From JAJNBA01 sp963842295 (GTDB lineage Bacteria > Actinomycetota > UBA4738 > HRBIN12): DNA of 64,000 nucleotides. The stretch is from contig CAWJFY010000004.1 in the NCBI GenBank assembly GCA_963842295.1, positions 186,001-250,000 on the forward strand, written 5' to 3'. The translations under genes and the position numbers were made by a program. How positions within the stretch are numbered: position 1 is the first letter of the stretch; every line of letters begins with the position of its first letter. The notes beneath the pieces were generated by a model that saw nothing but the letters and a program-made list of their open reading frames with translations, was not told where the DNA came from and searched no databases. This document shows positions 39,896 to 49,047 of this stretch, piece after piece.

Positions 39896-42558
39896 TGGCG
39901 CCGCCCCCCTCCTCCGACACAGCGTCCGACACGCCCCGTCGGCTGTTCATCCTGGACGGACACTCCCTCGCGTACCGAGCGTTCTTCGCACTTCCCAGCA
40001 CGCTCGCGACTACCACCGGCCAGGTGACCAACGCGGTCTACGGCTTCACCTCGATGCTGATCAAGCTCCTCGCCGAGGAGCATCCGGATCTCATCGCCGT
40101 GGCCTTCGACGTGGGCAAGCCGGTAGCCCGGCTGGCGATGGATGCCGACTACAAGGCGGGACGAAGAGAGACTCCCGAAGACTTCAAGCCACAGCTGGGC
40201 TTGATCCAGGAAGTCGTGGAGGCGCTCCGCATCCGGATGCTCAGGGTCACGGACCACGAAGCGGATGATGCGATCGGCACCCTCGCCGTCCAGGCGTCCG
40301 AGCGAGGGATCGAGGCGACGATCGTGACCGCCGACAGGGACTTCTTCCAGCTCGTCCGGCCGGGCATCCGCGTCCTGTTCAACCGCCGGGGGATCTCCGA
40401 CATCGCGCTGATGGACGAGGCCGCGGTCGAGGAGCGCTACGGGGTGTCGCCGTCGAAGTACCTCGAGTTCGTGGCCCTGAAAGGCGACACGTCGGACAAC
40501 ATCCCCGGCGTGCCGGGCGTGGGGGACAAGACCGCGGCCAAACTCGTCCAGGACTTCGGCTCCGTCGAGGAGCTGCTCGGACGAACCGACGAGCTGAAGG
40601 GGAAGTTGAAGGAGAACATCGAGGCGGCGGGCGAGCGACTCATCCTCAACAAGGACCTCGCGCGGATCGTGACCGACGTTCCCCTCGACGTGGAACCCCA
40701 AGACGCGGAGATGGGTGAGTGGGACGTCGAGGAGGTCCGTCGGCTGTTCGTCTCGCTCGAGTTCCGGAGCCTGTTCGACCGGCTGATGGAGTTGGCGAAG
40801 GAAGCGAAACCCAAGGTCGACGTGACCGAGCTCGACCTCCGACAGGTGACACCGGCCGAGCTCGCCGGCCTGCTCGGGGAGGGCCCCGTCGGCGTCTCGA
40901 TCCACGAGGAGGCCGACGAGCTGATCGGCCTCGGGGTTTCCGCAGGCGGGGCGCAGGCCGCCTACGCCGCGCTCGACGGCCCCGGGCCGGTCGGCGAACG
41001 ACTCGCCGACGCCGCGACCCCGAAGTGGACCCACGACGCGAAGGCGCTCGAACGGGTCACCCTCCGAGCCGGCGCTCTCCTCGAGGGCGTGGCGTTCGAC
41101 ACGATGCTCGCCGGCTACCTCCTGGACCCTGGGACGGCGGACTATCCGCTCGCGTCGCTCTCGGAGCGCTACCTGGGCACCGACCTCTTCGGCGACGAGG
41201 AAGAGGAAGCCGAGGGTCAGCTCTTCACCGAGGACCCCTGGCGACGGGTCGCCTCCGAGGCCGCCGCGGTGGCCCTCCTGGCGCCCGTCCTCGAGGAGCA
41301 GATCGATCGCCAGGGCCTCCGGCATCTCCTCGAGGAGGTGGAGCTGCCTCTCGCTTCTGTCCTCGCCAGGATGGAGGCCAGGGGCGTGCGGCTGGACGTG
41401 CCGTACCTCGAGGAGATGGGGGAGTCGGTCCGCGACCGGATGGCGACCCTCAAGGCGGAGGTGTTCCAGCACGCCGGGCAGGAGTTCAACCTGAACTCGC
41501 CCCCGCAGCTGCGGGCGATCCTCTACGACCAGCTGGGGCTCCAACCCGGGAAGAAGACCCCCAAGGGGGAGCTGTCCACAGACGCGAGCGTCCTCGAGAA
41601 GCTCCGCGACGTCCATCCCATCGTCGACGCGCTCCTGTCGTGGCGCGAGCTGGACAAGTTGAACTCGACCTATCTCGAGGCGCTGCCGAAACTGGTCGAC
41701 CCGAAGGACGGGCGCCTCCACACCTCGTTCAACCAGACCGTGGCCGCCACCGGGAGGCTCTCCTCCTCCAATCCGAACCTGCAGAACATCCCGATCCGGT
41801 CGGAGCTGGGACGCCAGATCCGCCGGGCGTTCATCCCGGGCGCCGACGACCAGGTTCTCCTCGTCGCCGACTACTCCCAGATCGAGCTCCGTATCCTCGC
41901 GCACCTGTCGGGCGACGCCGGTCTCCGGGAGGCGTTCGACTCCGGCCTGGACATCCATGCCGCCACCGCGGCGACGGTCTTCGACCTCCCGCCCGAACAC
42001 GTCGACGCGGAGATGCGGCGCAGGGCGAAGGCGGTGAATTACGGCTTGGCGTACGGCATGAACGCATGGGGTCTGGCCACCCGTCTGGGCATCACGCCCG
42101 ACGAGGCCCAGGGATTCATCGACGCCTACTTCGAAGGGTTCCCGGCGATCAAGGAGTATCTCCACCACCAGGTGGATCGGGCGACGGTCGAGGGGTTCAC
42201 GGAGACGCTGCTCGGACGCCGCCGGTACATCCCGGAGCTCCAGGCCGCCAATCCGCGGGTCCGCGATCTCGGTCGCCGGCAGGCGCTGAACGCACCGATC
42301 CAGGGAAGCGCCTCGGACGTGTTCAAGGTCGGGATGATCGCAGTCGACAGAGCTCTCCGTGAGCGGCCCGACCTCGACTGCCACATGCTGCTCACCGTGC
42401 ACGACGAACTGGTCTTCGAGGTCGCCAAAGACCACGCCGAGGAAGCCGTCGACCTGATCCGTGAGCGGATGGAACATGCGGTCGAGCTCGATGTCGACCT
42501 CAGGGCCGATGTCGGTCTCGGTGCGAACTGGTCGGAGGGCGCTCCCGAGGGTCACTGA
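39895..42558 (+). CDS. polA: DNA polymerase I
   Basis: 887 aa, three domains. Residues 15-300 form the 5'-3' exonuclease (FILDGHSLAYRAFFAL; VTDHEADDAIGT; KGDTSDNIPGVPGVGDKTA). Residues 310-480 are a decayed 3'-5' exonuclease: the DTE and Dx3D residues are absent (GVSIHEEADEL, WTHDAKALE), so no proofreading is expected. Residues 480-887 are the polymerase, with motif A DYSQIELRIL near 658, motif B RRRAKAVNYGLAYG near 710 and motif C VHDELVFE near 835. Motif B has Tyr (residue 716) where E. coli has Phe762, as in mycobacterial PolA. GTG 39895 is chosen from the -10 spacing; the frame upstream to 39796 is not PolA-like. Confidence 0.96.
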   Translation: MAPPPSSDTASDTPRRLFILDGHSLAYRAFFALPSTLATTTGQVTNAVYGFTSMLIKLLAEEHPDLIAVAFDVGKPVARLAMDADYKAGRRETPEDFKPQLGLIQEVVEALRIRMLRVTDHEADDAIGTLAVQASERGIEATIVTADRDFFQLVRPGIRVLFNRRGISDIALMDEAAVEERYGVSPSKYLEFVALKGDTSDNIPGVPGVGDKTAAKLVQDFGSVEELLGRTDELKGKLKENIEAAGERLILNKDLARIVTDVPLDVEPQDAEMGEWDVEEVRRLFVSLEFRSLFDRLMELAKEAKPKVDVTELDLRQVTPAELAGLLGEGPVGVSIHEEADELIGLGVSAGGAQAAYAALDGPGPVGERLADAATPKWTHDAKALERVTLRAGALLEGVAFDTMLAGYLLDPGTADYPLASLSERYLGTDLFGDEEEEAEGQLFTEDPWRRVASEAAAVALLAPVLEEQIDRQGLRHLLEEVELPLASVLARMEARGVRLDVPYLEEMGESVRDRMATLKAEVFQHAGQEFNLNSPPQLRAILYDQLGLQPGKKTPKGELSTDASVLEKLRDVHPIVDALLSWRELDKLNSTYLEALPKLVDPKDGRLHTSFNQTVAATGRLSSSNPNLQNIPIRSELGRQIRRAFIPGADDQVLLVADYSQIELRILAHLSGDAGLREAFDSGLDIHAATAATVFDLPPEHVDAEMRRRAKAVNYGLAYGMNAWGLATRLGITPDEAQGFIDAYFEGFPAIKEYLHHQVDRATVEGFTETLLGRRRYIPELQAANPRVRDLGRRQALNAPIQGSASDVFKVGMIAVDRALRERPDLDCHMLLTVHDELVFEVAKDHAEEAVDLIRERMEHAVELDVDLRADVGLGANWSEGAPEGH

Positions 42559-42566
42559 GCCGGAAC

Positions 42567-43805
42567 ATGTCGATCCGCCGACATCGCGACGTCGCGGTCG
42601 TCATCGGGATCTGCGCGATCACGCTGGTGCTCGGGTCCGTCGGCAAGGCCTGCCGAGGGTTCTGGCACGACCCGATGTCGTTCCTCTGCCACAGCGACAT
42701 CCGCTCCCTGTACCACCTTCGGGAGCTGGATCGCGACCGCTTCCCATATCTCCATGGAGACCTGATCGTCGTCCCGAGACCCGACCGACCGTGGCCCCCG
42801 TTCGAGCTGCAACCGAGAGGCGGAGCGAACGAGTACCCCGTCCTGACGGGGATCCTGATGTGGCTCCCATCGCTCGTCTCAGACAGCCCGGACATGTATC
42901 TGCTCGCGTCCATGGTGCTGCTCGCACCGTTCGGTCTCGCGACGGCCTGGATCCTCGGGCTGATGACGGGCCGCCGGGCGTTCGTGTGGTCCGCCTCGCC
43001 GCTCCTTGTGCTTTACGCGTTCCATAACTGGGACCTCGCGGTCGTGGCGGCGTCGGTGGCCGGCTTCTGGTGCTGGTGGCGGGGGAGACCGGTCGCCGCC
43101 GCCGCCTGCTTCGGCGTCGGTGGAGCGCTGAAGCTGTATCCCTTGCTCTTCCTCCTTCCACTGGTGCTGGAGCGGGTCCACGCTGGGGATCGCCGAGGGG
43201 GCGTCCGTGCCGGGCTCGCCGGCGCCGGGACCTTCTTGCTGATCAACCTCCCGCTCCTGGTCCTCAGCCCCTCCGGATGGGCCGTCACCTTCCGATTCCA
43301 GGAACTCAGGATGCCCAACCACGACAGCCTCTGGGGTGTGCTCGCCCAGACCTTCGAGCTCGATCGATCGGCGATCAACGCGCTGTCCTCGGTCGCCGTG
43401 GTCGCAGTGCTCGCGGTGGTGACGGCGGAGATCGAGCGCCGCGCGCGCCGCGAGGGCGCCTATCCTTTCCTGCCGGCGTGCGCGGCGCTCCTGGCCGGGT
43501 TCCTGCTGGTCAGCAAGGTGCACTCGCCCCAGTACGCGCTCTGGCTCGTCCCGCTGTTCGTACTCGTGCCGATCCGCCTCGGTTGGTATGCCCTCTTCGT
43601 CGTGGGGAACGTGCTCATGTACGTCGCGATCTTCGGCATGTCCGTTTGGAGCACCCATGCACGAGACGTCCTGGTGACCTGGTCGGTGTGGGCCAGGGCG
43701 GGGACGTTCCTCCTCCTGTTGATCGCCTTCCTTCGGGCGCCATCCGCGGTCGCTCGAGCTCCCGATGGGTCTGAGTCCGCGAACGAGACGGTCCGCGCCG
43801 ATTGA
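42567..43805 (+). CDS. Polytopic membrane protein, GT-C/GT87-like glycosyltransferase candidate
   Basis: 412-aa protein with about ten hydrophobic segments. Near the N-terminus CHSDIRSLYHLREL and PYLHGDL lie in an extracytoplasmic loop as in actinobacterial DUF2029/GT87 polyprenol-dependent mannosyl- or arabinosyl-transferases. Further matches in character are GGALKLYPLLFLLPLVL near residue 192 and KVHSPQYALWLVPLF near 315. The family catalytic acid would be an Asp in the first loop (SDIRS), but this is inference. ATG 42567 lies 8 nt after the polA stop, so the two may be cotranscribed. It probably adds a sugar to a cell-envelope glycan or lipid. Confidence 0.65.
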   Translation: MSIRRHRDVAVVIGICAITLVLGSVGKACRGFWHDPMSFLCHSDIRSLYHLRELDRDRFPYLHGDLIVVPRPDRPWPPFELQPRGGANEYPVLTGILMWLPSLVSDSPDMYLLASMVLLAPFGLATAWILGLMTGRRAFVWSASPLLVLYAFHNWDLAVVAASVAGFWCWWRGRPVAAAACFGVGGALKLYPLLFLLPLVLERVHAGDRRGGVRAGLAGAGTFLLINLPLLVLSPSGWAVTFRFQELRMPNHDSLWGVLAQTFELDRSAINALSSVAVVAVLAVVTAEIERRARREGAYPFLPACAALLAGFLLVSKVHSPQYALWLVPLFVLVPIRLGWYALFVVGNVLMYVAIFGMSVWSTHARDVLVTWSVWARAGTFLLLLIAFLRAPSAVARAPDGSESANETVRAD

Positions 43806-43831
43806 CGGCGTTTGCGCTGGTCACCTACCCT
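43802..43831 (+). promoter_or_regulatory. Sigma-70-type promoter of rpsA
   Basis: TTGACG (43802-43807), 18 bp, TACCCT (43826-43831), immediately at the end of the upstream gene. The leader would be about 83 nt, carrying AGGAGGAG (43904-43911) before ATG 43921. Confidence 0.65.
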
Positions 43832-43920
43832 TCCTGCGGGTCGCGGGTCGCTCGCGCCCCGCGTCGCAAATCCCAACCCGCGATGCGGTGAGCCCCGCGC
43901 GCCAGGAGGAGACCCATCGC

Positions 43921-45555
43921 ATGAGTGACATCGAGACCACGACCGAGAAGCCCGGAACGGCCGAGACGGTCGAAGAAGGAACGGTGTCGGCCGACACGGT
44001 CGCGCCCGAGGATGCCGACACGGCCGAGGCTGCGCCCGCAGAGGCTGCCGCCCTCGCGCCCGCGGAGACGATCCCGGTCGTCGCCACCCCCGAGCCGGAG
44101 GGCGAGGACTACACCCCGGAAGAACTGGTGCAGGCGATGGAGGCCTCGCTCCGCGACTTCAAGGACGGCGACATCATGGAGGGCGTCGTCGTGAAGATCG
44201 ACCGCGACGAGATCCTTCTCGACATCGGCTACAAGTCCGAGGGCGTGATCCCCTCGAAGGAGCTCTCGATCCGCCACGACGTCGACCCCAACGAGGTCGT
44301 GTCGGTCGGCGACAGGATCGAGGCCCTCGTCCTGCAGAAGGAGGACAAGGAAGGCCGCCTGATCCTGTCCAAGAAGCGAGCCCAGTACGAGCGCGCGTGG
44401 GGCCGGATCGAGGAGACGATGGCGTCCGGTCAGACGATCAAGGGCCCCGTCATCGAGGTCGTCAAGGGCGGCCTGATCCTCGACATCGGTCTCCGCGGCT
44501 TCCTGCCCGCCTCGCTCGTCGATCTCCGGCGTGTCCGCGACCTTCAGCCGTACATCGGCACGGAGCTCGAGTGCAAGATCATCGAGCTCGATCGCAACCG
44601 GAACAACGTCGTGCTGTCTCGCCGCGCCTTCCTCGAGGAGTCGCAGTCGGAGGGCCGCAAGAAGTTCCTCGAGAACCTGCAGAAGGGCGAGCGCCGCAAG
44701 GGCACGGTGTCCTCGATCGTGAACTTCGGCGCGTTCGTCGATCTGGGCGGCGTGGACGGCCTGGTGCACGTGTCCGAGCTCTCCTGGAAACACGTCGATC
44801 ACCCGAGCGAGGTCGTGGCCGTCGGCCAGGAGGTCGAGGTCGAGGTGCTCGACGTCGATCTCGAGCGCGAGCGCGTCTCGCTTTCGCTGAAGGCCACCCA
44901 GGAAGACCCGTGGAAGGAGTTCGAGCGACGGTACAAGGCCGGCGAGGTCATCCCGGGACAGGTGACCAAGCTCGTCCCGTTCGGCGCCTTCGTCCGTGTC
45001 GCGCAAGGCATCGAGGGGCTGGTGCACATCTCGGAGCTCTCCCACGAACACGTCGATACCCCCGAGTCCGTGCTCTCCGTCGGCGACGAGGTCCAGGTGA
45101 AGGTCGTCGATGTGGACGTTTCCCGGAGGCGCGTCAGCCTGTCGATGCGGCAGGTGACACCCGCCCCGGCCAAGCCGCCCACGGAGATCGAAGTCGAGCC
45201 CGAGCCAGAGCGAGGAACGGCCGAGCCGCTGGTCCCCACGGTTCAGGTGCCACAGGCAGTGCTCGACGCCATCGCGGAGGCAGAGACCGACGGGTCGGTA
45301 CCGGCGCCGCAGGCCGAGGTCGCGCCCGTGGAGGAAGCCGACGTCACGACGGCGAAGCAGGCCGCGGCGGAAGCAGGACCGGTCGAGACCGCGGCCGAGC
45401 CGATGGCCGAGCCAGCGACCGAGGCACCGGCCGTGCCCGAGGCAGCGCCCGAGCCCGAGGCAGCGCCCGAGCCCGAGGCACCGGCCACCGACGAGGAGGT
45501 CTCCCTCGAGGCCATCCTCGAGGACCTGAAGCGCCGAGAGGGCAGATCCGAGTAG
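43921..45555 (+). CDS. rpsA: 30S ribosomal protein S1
   Basis: 544-aa S1 with four S1/OB domains (about residues 78-150, 162-228, 250-320 and 335-405), the actinobacterial domain number. Diagnostic stretches are GDIMEGVVVKIDRDEILLDIG, KGGLILDIGLRGFLPASLV, GTVSSIVNFGAFVDLGGVDG and GQVTKLVPFGAFVRVAQGIEG. A 65-residue Ala/Glu-rich acidic N-terminal extension and a 135-residue Ala/Pro/Glu-rich C-terminal tail flank the core; the tail includes the in-frame repeat AAPEPEAAPEPEA. ATG 43921 is fixed by AGGAGGAG 9 nt upstream. Gene order polA-x-rpsA-coaE is typical of actinobacteria. Confidence 0.96.
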   Translation: MSDIETTTEKPGTAETVEEGTVSADTVAPEDADTAEAAPAEAAALAPAETIPVVATPEPEGEDYTPEELVQAMEASLRDFKDGDIMEGVVVKIDRDEILLDIGYKSEGVIPSKELSIRHDVDPNEVVSVGDRIEALVLQKEDKEGRLILSKKRAQYERAWGRIEETMASGQTIKGPVIEVVKGGLILDIGLRGFLPASLVDLRRVRDLQPYIGTELECKIIELDRNRNNVVLSRRAFLEESQSEGRKKFLENLQKGERRKGTVSSIVNFGAFVDLGGVDGLVHVSELSWKHVDHPSEVVAVGQEVEVEVLDVDLERERVSLSLKATQEDPWKEFERRYKAGEVIPGQVTKLVPFGAFVRVAQGIEGLVHISELSHEHVDTPESVLSVGDEVQVKVVDVDVSRRRVSLSMRQVTPAPAKPPTEIEVEPEPERGTAEPLVPTVQVPQAVLDAIAEAETDGSVPAPQAEVAPVEEADVTTAKQAAAEAGPVETAAEPMAEPATEAPAVPEAAPEPEAAPEPEAPATDEEVSLEAILEDLKRREGRSE

Positions 45556-45565
45556 GGGTCGCCTC

Positions 45566-46168
45566 GTGCTCCTGGTCGGGCTGACCGGCGGCATCGGCTC
45601 GGGCAAGTCGACCGTGGCTCGGCTCCTCGAACGACGCGGCGCCGCCGTGATCGATGCCGATCAGCTCGCGCGCGAAACGGTGGCGAAGGGCACACCCGGG
45701 TTCGAGCGTGTGGTCGATGCCTTCGGACCGGACGTCGTCACGACGGCAGGCGACCTCGACCGATCCGCGCTCGCGGCGCGGATCTTCTCCGATCCCGCCC
45801 AGAAGAAGACCCTCGAAGCCATCGTGCATCCGGAGGTCGCGCGGCGTTTCGGGGAGCTGGTCGATGCCTATCGCGCTACGGAGCGGATCGTCCTCTACGT
45901 CACACCACTGCTCGTCGAGCTCGGACTGGCACCCGCCTTCGACGTGGTGGTCGTCGTCACGGCGTCTCCCCATCTGCGGGTCTCACGGGTCGCTTCGGAT
46001 CGCGGCCTCTCACCCGATGAGGTCCGCGGACGGATGGCGGCTCAGGCGACCGACGAACAGCGCATGGAGGTCGCGGACGTGCTGATCGACAACGATGGGT
46101 CGCTGGCGGATCTCGAACCGCAGGTGGACAGGCTCTGGGGTGATCTCGTGGCCCGCGCCGTCACGTGA
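45566..46168 (+). CDS. coaE: Dephospho-CoA kinase
   Basis: Last step of coenzyme A synthesis, phosphorylation of dephospho-CoA. The 200-aa product has the P-loop GLTGGIGSGKST at residues 5-16, the substrate lid IDADQLAR near 29, HPEV near 88 (CoaE HPxV motif) and the VVVVVTA strand near 127. It lacks the UPF0157 domain fused to CoaE in mycobacteria. GTG 45566 follows AGGGG (45554-45558), which overlaps the rpsA stop; the two genes are 10 nt apart and likely cotranscribed. Confidence 0.95.
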   Translation: MLLVGLTGGIGSGKSTVARLLERRGAAVIDADQLARETVAKGTPGFERVVDAFGPDVVTTAGDLDRSALAARIFSDPAQKKTLEAIVHPEVARRFGELVDAYRATERIVLYVTPLLVELGLAPAFDVVVVVTASPHLRVSRVASDRGLSPDEVRGRMAAQATDEQRMEVADVLIDNDGSLADLEPQVDRLWGDLVARAVT

Positions 46169-46176
46169 TGCCCGGC

Positions 46177-46189
46177 TATCCTCGGGGCG
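46177..46189 (+). promoter_or_regulatory. Leaderless-type -10 (TATCCT) of the HAD gene
   Basis: TATCCT at 46177-46182, 6 nt, GTG 46189. This spacing is why 46189 rather than ATG 46165 is taken as the start. Confidence 0.5.
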
Positions 46190-46890
46190 TGCGCTTCCGC
46201 GCGATCTTCTTCGACGTCGGAGAAACACTCGTGCACGTCGATCCGTCCTTCGTCGACCTGTTCGTGACGGTGCTCGCCGGCGCGGGCCACGACCGTTCCG
46301 AGTCCGAAGTTCGGGATGCCTCCGCTCACGTGTACGCGAGGTTCTCCGAGGCCGCTCGCGATCGATCGATGTGGACCACGTCGCCGGAACGCTCCCGTGC
46401 GTTCTGGACCTCCGTGTACGAGAGGATGCTCGGAGAGCTCCGGGTCGCGGATGACGACGGGCTCTCGGCCAGCCTCTACCGTGAGTTCACCCGCATGGAG
46501 AACTACGTCTTGTTCGACGATGTGCGTCCGGCCATCGCGGCCCTGCAGGAGGCCCACGTGCTGCTCGGCATCGTGTCGAACTTCGAGTCGTGGCTCGAGG
46601 AGTGGTTCGGGATCCACGAGCTGGTGGAGACCTTCCCCGTACGCGTGATCTCGGGGATCGAGGGGGTCGAGAAGCCGGATCATCGGATCTTCCTCCTCGC
46701 GCTCGAGCGGGCGGGCGTGGACGCGGCCGAGTCCGTCTACGTCGGCGACAACCCGGAGTTCGATGTCGATCCACCTGCCGCGCTCGGGATGTTCCCGGTC
46801 CTCATCGATCGCCGGGATCGGTTCCCCGACCACGCCGGTCCCCGCGTGCGAGACCTTCGCGAGCTGCCGGCGATCCTGGAGGCGGTATGA
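46189..46890 (+). CDS. HAD-superfamily hydrolase
   Basis: 233-aa member of the haloacid dehalogenase superfamily, probably a small-molecule phosphatase. Motif I is FFDVGETL (residues 7-14): the nucleophile Asp is present, but the second Asp of DxD is Gly, as in several HDHD3-like subfamilies. An alpha-helical cap follows. Motif II is LGIVSNFES near residue 126, motif III lies in KPDHRIF near 163, and motif IV is VGDNPEFDVDPPAA near 185. The substrate is unknown. Its stop overlaps the next gene by 4 nt. Confidence 0.87.
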   Translation: MRFRAIFFDVGETLVHVDPSFVDLFVTVLAGAGHDRSESEVRDASAHVYARFSEAARDRSMWTTSPERSRAFWTSVYERMLGELRVADDDGLSASLYREFTRMENYVLFDDVRPAIAALQEAHVLLGIVSNFESWLEEWFGIHELVETFPVRVISGIEGVEKPDHRIFLLALERAGVDAAESVYVGDNPEFDVDPPAALGMFPVLIDRRDRFPDHAGPRVRDLRELPAILEAV

Positions 46891-47258
46891 CGACGGAGCG
46901 GTTCTTCACGATCGAGGAGGCGAACGCGGAGCTGGATGAGCTCCGCGCGCGGCTGCCTCGGCTCCGGGATGCGAGGCAGCGGTTGATCGAGTCCAGCGAG
47001 CGGATCACGTCGGCCGTCGACGTCGACGGGGGTGGCGTCGAGGGGAGCGACTGGTTCCGAGCGCAAGAGTCGCTCAAGGCCGAGCTGCTCTGGCTCGCGG
47101 ACCGAGGAATCCTCCTCCGGGACCCCGAGACCGGCTTGATCGACTTCCCGGCCGAACGCGACGGTCTGCGGGTGCTCCTGTGTTGGCGGCTGGGGGAGGA
47201 TCACGTGGCCTGGTACCACGACGAACAGACGGGGTTCTCGGGCCGGAGACCGCTCTGA
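46887..47258 (+). CDS. DUF2203 family protein
   Basis: 123-aa soluble protein matching the DUF2203 pattern: FFTIEEANAELDELRARLPRL at the N-terminus (a helical segment), then a short linker, a CWRLGEDHVAWYHD strand-loop-strand motif near residue 98 and a terminal GFSGRRPL. The function of this family is not established. ATG 46887 overlaps the HAD gene stop (ATGA), suggesting a shared role or coupled expression. A longer open frame reaching back to 46590 is a shadow of the HAD gene. Confidence 0.85.
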   Translation: MTTERFFTIEEANAELDELRARLPRLRDARQRLIESSERITSAVDVDGGGVEGSDWFRAQESLKAELLWLADRGILLRDPETGLIDFPAERDGLRVLLCWRLGEDHVAWYHDEQTGFSGRRPL

Positions 47259-47268
47259 ACCGACGGGG

Positions 47269-47282
47269 TAGGGTGTCTCCGA
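47269..47282 (+). promoter_or_regulatory. Leaderless-type -10 (TAGGGT) of the ABC exporter operon
   Basis: TAGGGT at 47269-47274, 7 nt, ATG 47282, without a ribosome site. Confidence 0.5.
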
Positions 47283-48208
47283 TGGCAGAGCGCGTGATCG
47301 AGATCAAGGGATTGCGCAAGTCCTACGGCGACGTGGAGGCCGTTGCCGGCGTCGATCTTCACGTCGATCGGGGTGAGGTGTTCGCGCTGCTCGGCCCGAA
47401 CGGCGCCGGAAAGACGACCACGGTCGAGATCCTGGAGGGCTATCGGGACCGGACGGGCGGCGACGTCTCGGTCCTCGGTCACGATCCGGCGAGGCCCGAG
47501 GCCGACCTCAAACGACGGATCGGCATCGTCCTCCAGTCGACGGGCGTCGACCCCTACCTCACGGTCCGCGAGACCGTATCGCTCTACGCCGGGTTCTATC
47601 CGGACCCCCGGGACGTGGACGAGGTCGTCGATCTCGTGGGGCTGGCCGAGAAGCGGAGCACCCGGGTGAACAAGCTCTCCGGAGGTCAGCAGCGCCGTCT
47701 GGATGTGGCCGTGGCGCTCGCCGGGGACCCGGAGCTCCTGTTCCTCGACGAGCCGACCACCGGCTTCGATCCGAACGCCCGCCGCAACGCGTGGGAGATC
47801 GTGAAGAACCTCACCTCGATCGGGAAGACGATCTTCCTCACGACCCACTTCATGGACGAGGCCCAGTACCTCGCGAACCGGGTCGCCGTGATCGCCGCCG
47901 GTTCGATCGTTGCGGAGGGCACCCCGGCCACCCTGGCGGGGCGTGATCACATGCGGACGCGAGTTCGGTTCCGCGTCCCGAAGGGTCGGCCGGCCCCGCC
48001 GGAGCTCTCGGAGTCGGCGGTCCTCGCCGACGGCTCGATCGAGATCCGGACCGAGAACCCGACGAAGGTCGTCCACGAACTGACGTCCTGGGCGCTCGAA
48101 CACGACTACGTCTTCGACCCGCTGGAGGTCACACAACCGAGCCTGGAAGACGTCTACCTCGACCTCACCGGCGGGAACGAGCACGGCGAGGGGGAGAAGG
48201 CGAGATGA
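47282..48208 (+). CDS. ABC-2 type exporter ATPase (DrrA/CcmA-like)
   Basis: 308-aa ATPase: Walker A GPNGAGKTT near residue 38, Q-loop GIVLQSTGVDPYLTVRE near 82, signature LSGGQQRRLDVAVAL near 135, Walker B LFLDEPTTGFDP near 157 and H-loop LTTHFMDEAQ near 188. The C-terminal 90 residues carry a VRFRVPKG-type domain ending in PSLEDVYLDLTGG, typical of DrrA-like drug or lipid exporters. The frame extends upstream through the DUF2203 gene but ATG 47282 fits the -10 box. It overlaps the permease gene by 4 nt. Substrate unknown. Confidence 0.93.
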   Translation: MAERVIEIKGLRKSYGDVEAVAGVDLHVDRGEVFALLGPNGAGKTTTVEILEGYRDRTGGDVSVLGHDPARPEADLKRRIGIVLQSTGVDPYLTVRETVSLYAGFYPDPRDVDEVVDLVGLAEKRSTRVNKLSGGQQRRLDVAVALAGDPELLFLDEPTTGFDPNARRNAWEIVKNLTSIGKTIFLTTHFMDEAQYLANRVAVIAAGSIVAEGTPATLAGRDHMRTRVRFRVPKGRPAPPELSESAVLADGSIEIRTENPTKVVHELTSWALEHDYVFDPLEVTQPSLEDVYLDLTGGNEHGEGEKAR

Positions 48209-48999
48209 GCGCGGTCGCCCAGGCGGCACGGCAGTTCCGCTTCACGAACAAGGCGTTCTGGCGGAACCCGGCGTCGGCCTTCTTCACGTTCGCGTTCCCT
48301 CTGATGTTCCTCGTCATATTCACGGCGCTCCTGGGACAGGGGCAGGTGGTGATCCGGGGGTTCGAGCTCGACACGACCACCTACTACGTAGGCGCGATGG
48401 CCGCATTCGGCGTCGTGTCCGCGTGTTTCACGAACATCGCGATCCAGACGACGTTCAATCGCGACGCGGGGATCCTGAAGCGGCTCCGGGGCACGCCGCT
48501 GCCGGCGGGCGCGTACATGGCGGCCCGCGTGTTCCATGCGATGGTCGTCGGCGCGATCCTGGTGGCGATCACGCTCGTATTCGGGAGATTCGCGTACGAC
48601 TCGCCAATCCCGAGCGGCGGTCCACTCCTCGAGTTCATGGTGACGTTCCTCGTCGGATCGTTGTCGTTCGCCGCGTTGGCGCTCGCCCTCTCCTGCGTGA
48701 TCCCGAACGCCGACGCCGCGCCGCCGATCGTGAACGCCGCGATCCTTCCGCTCCTCTTCCTCTCCGGCATCTTCATCCCGTTGGACGACGAGGCGCCGCA
48801 GTGGATCACGACGGTCGCCGAGATCTTCCCCGTCAAGCACTTCGCCGACGCGATGCGAGCCGGGTTCCTCGGCAACATCGAGGTGGCCGGACAGCGCGTC
48901 TTCGTCTTCGACTGGGTCGACGTCGCGATCGTGGCGGCGTGGGGACTCGTCGGCCTCATCCTCGCCGTGCGGTTCTTCAGCTGGGAACCGCGCCGCTAG
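48205..48999 (+). CDS. ABC-2 type exporter permease
   Basis: 264-aa membrane protein with six hydrophobic segments, partner of the preceding ATPase. An N-terminal amphipathic stretch (QAARQFRFTNKAFWRNPASAFF) precedes helix 1. The ABC-2 features FNRDAGILKRLRGTPLPAGAYM near residue 86 and LSGIFIPLDDEAPQWITTVAEIFPVKHFADAM near 190 are diagnostic (shown here in part). ATG 48205 overlaps the ATPase stop (ATGA). Export of a drug-like compound or lipid is inferred from the family. Confidence 0.9.
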   Translation: MSAVAQAARQFRFTNKAFWRNPASAFFTFAFPLMFLVIFTALLGQGQVVIRGFELDTTTYYVGAMAAFGVVSACFTNIAIQTTFNRDAGILKRLRGTPLPAGAYMAARVFHAMVVGAILVAITLVFGRFAYDSPIPSGGPLLEFMVTFLVGSLSFAALALALSCVIPNADAAPPIVNAAILPLLFLSGIFIPLDDEAPQWITTVAEIFPVKHFADAMRAGFLGNIEVAGQRVFVFDWVDVAIVAAWGLVGLILAVRFFSWEPRR

Positions 49000-49047
49000 G
49001 AGGCTGTGCTAGGCTCCGCGCTTCCACGGGAACGAGGGGGTGCCTCC

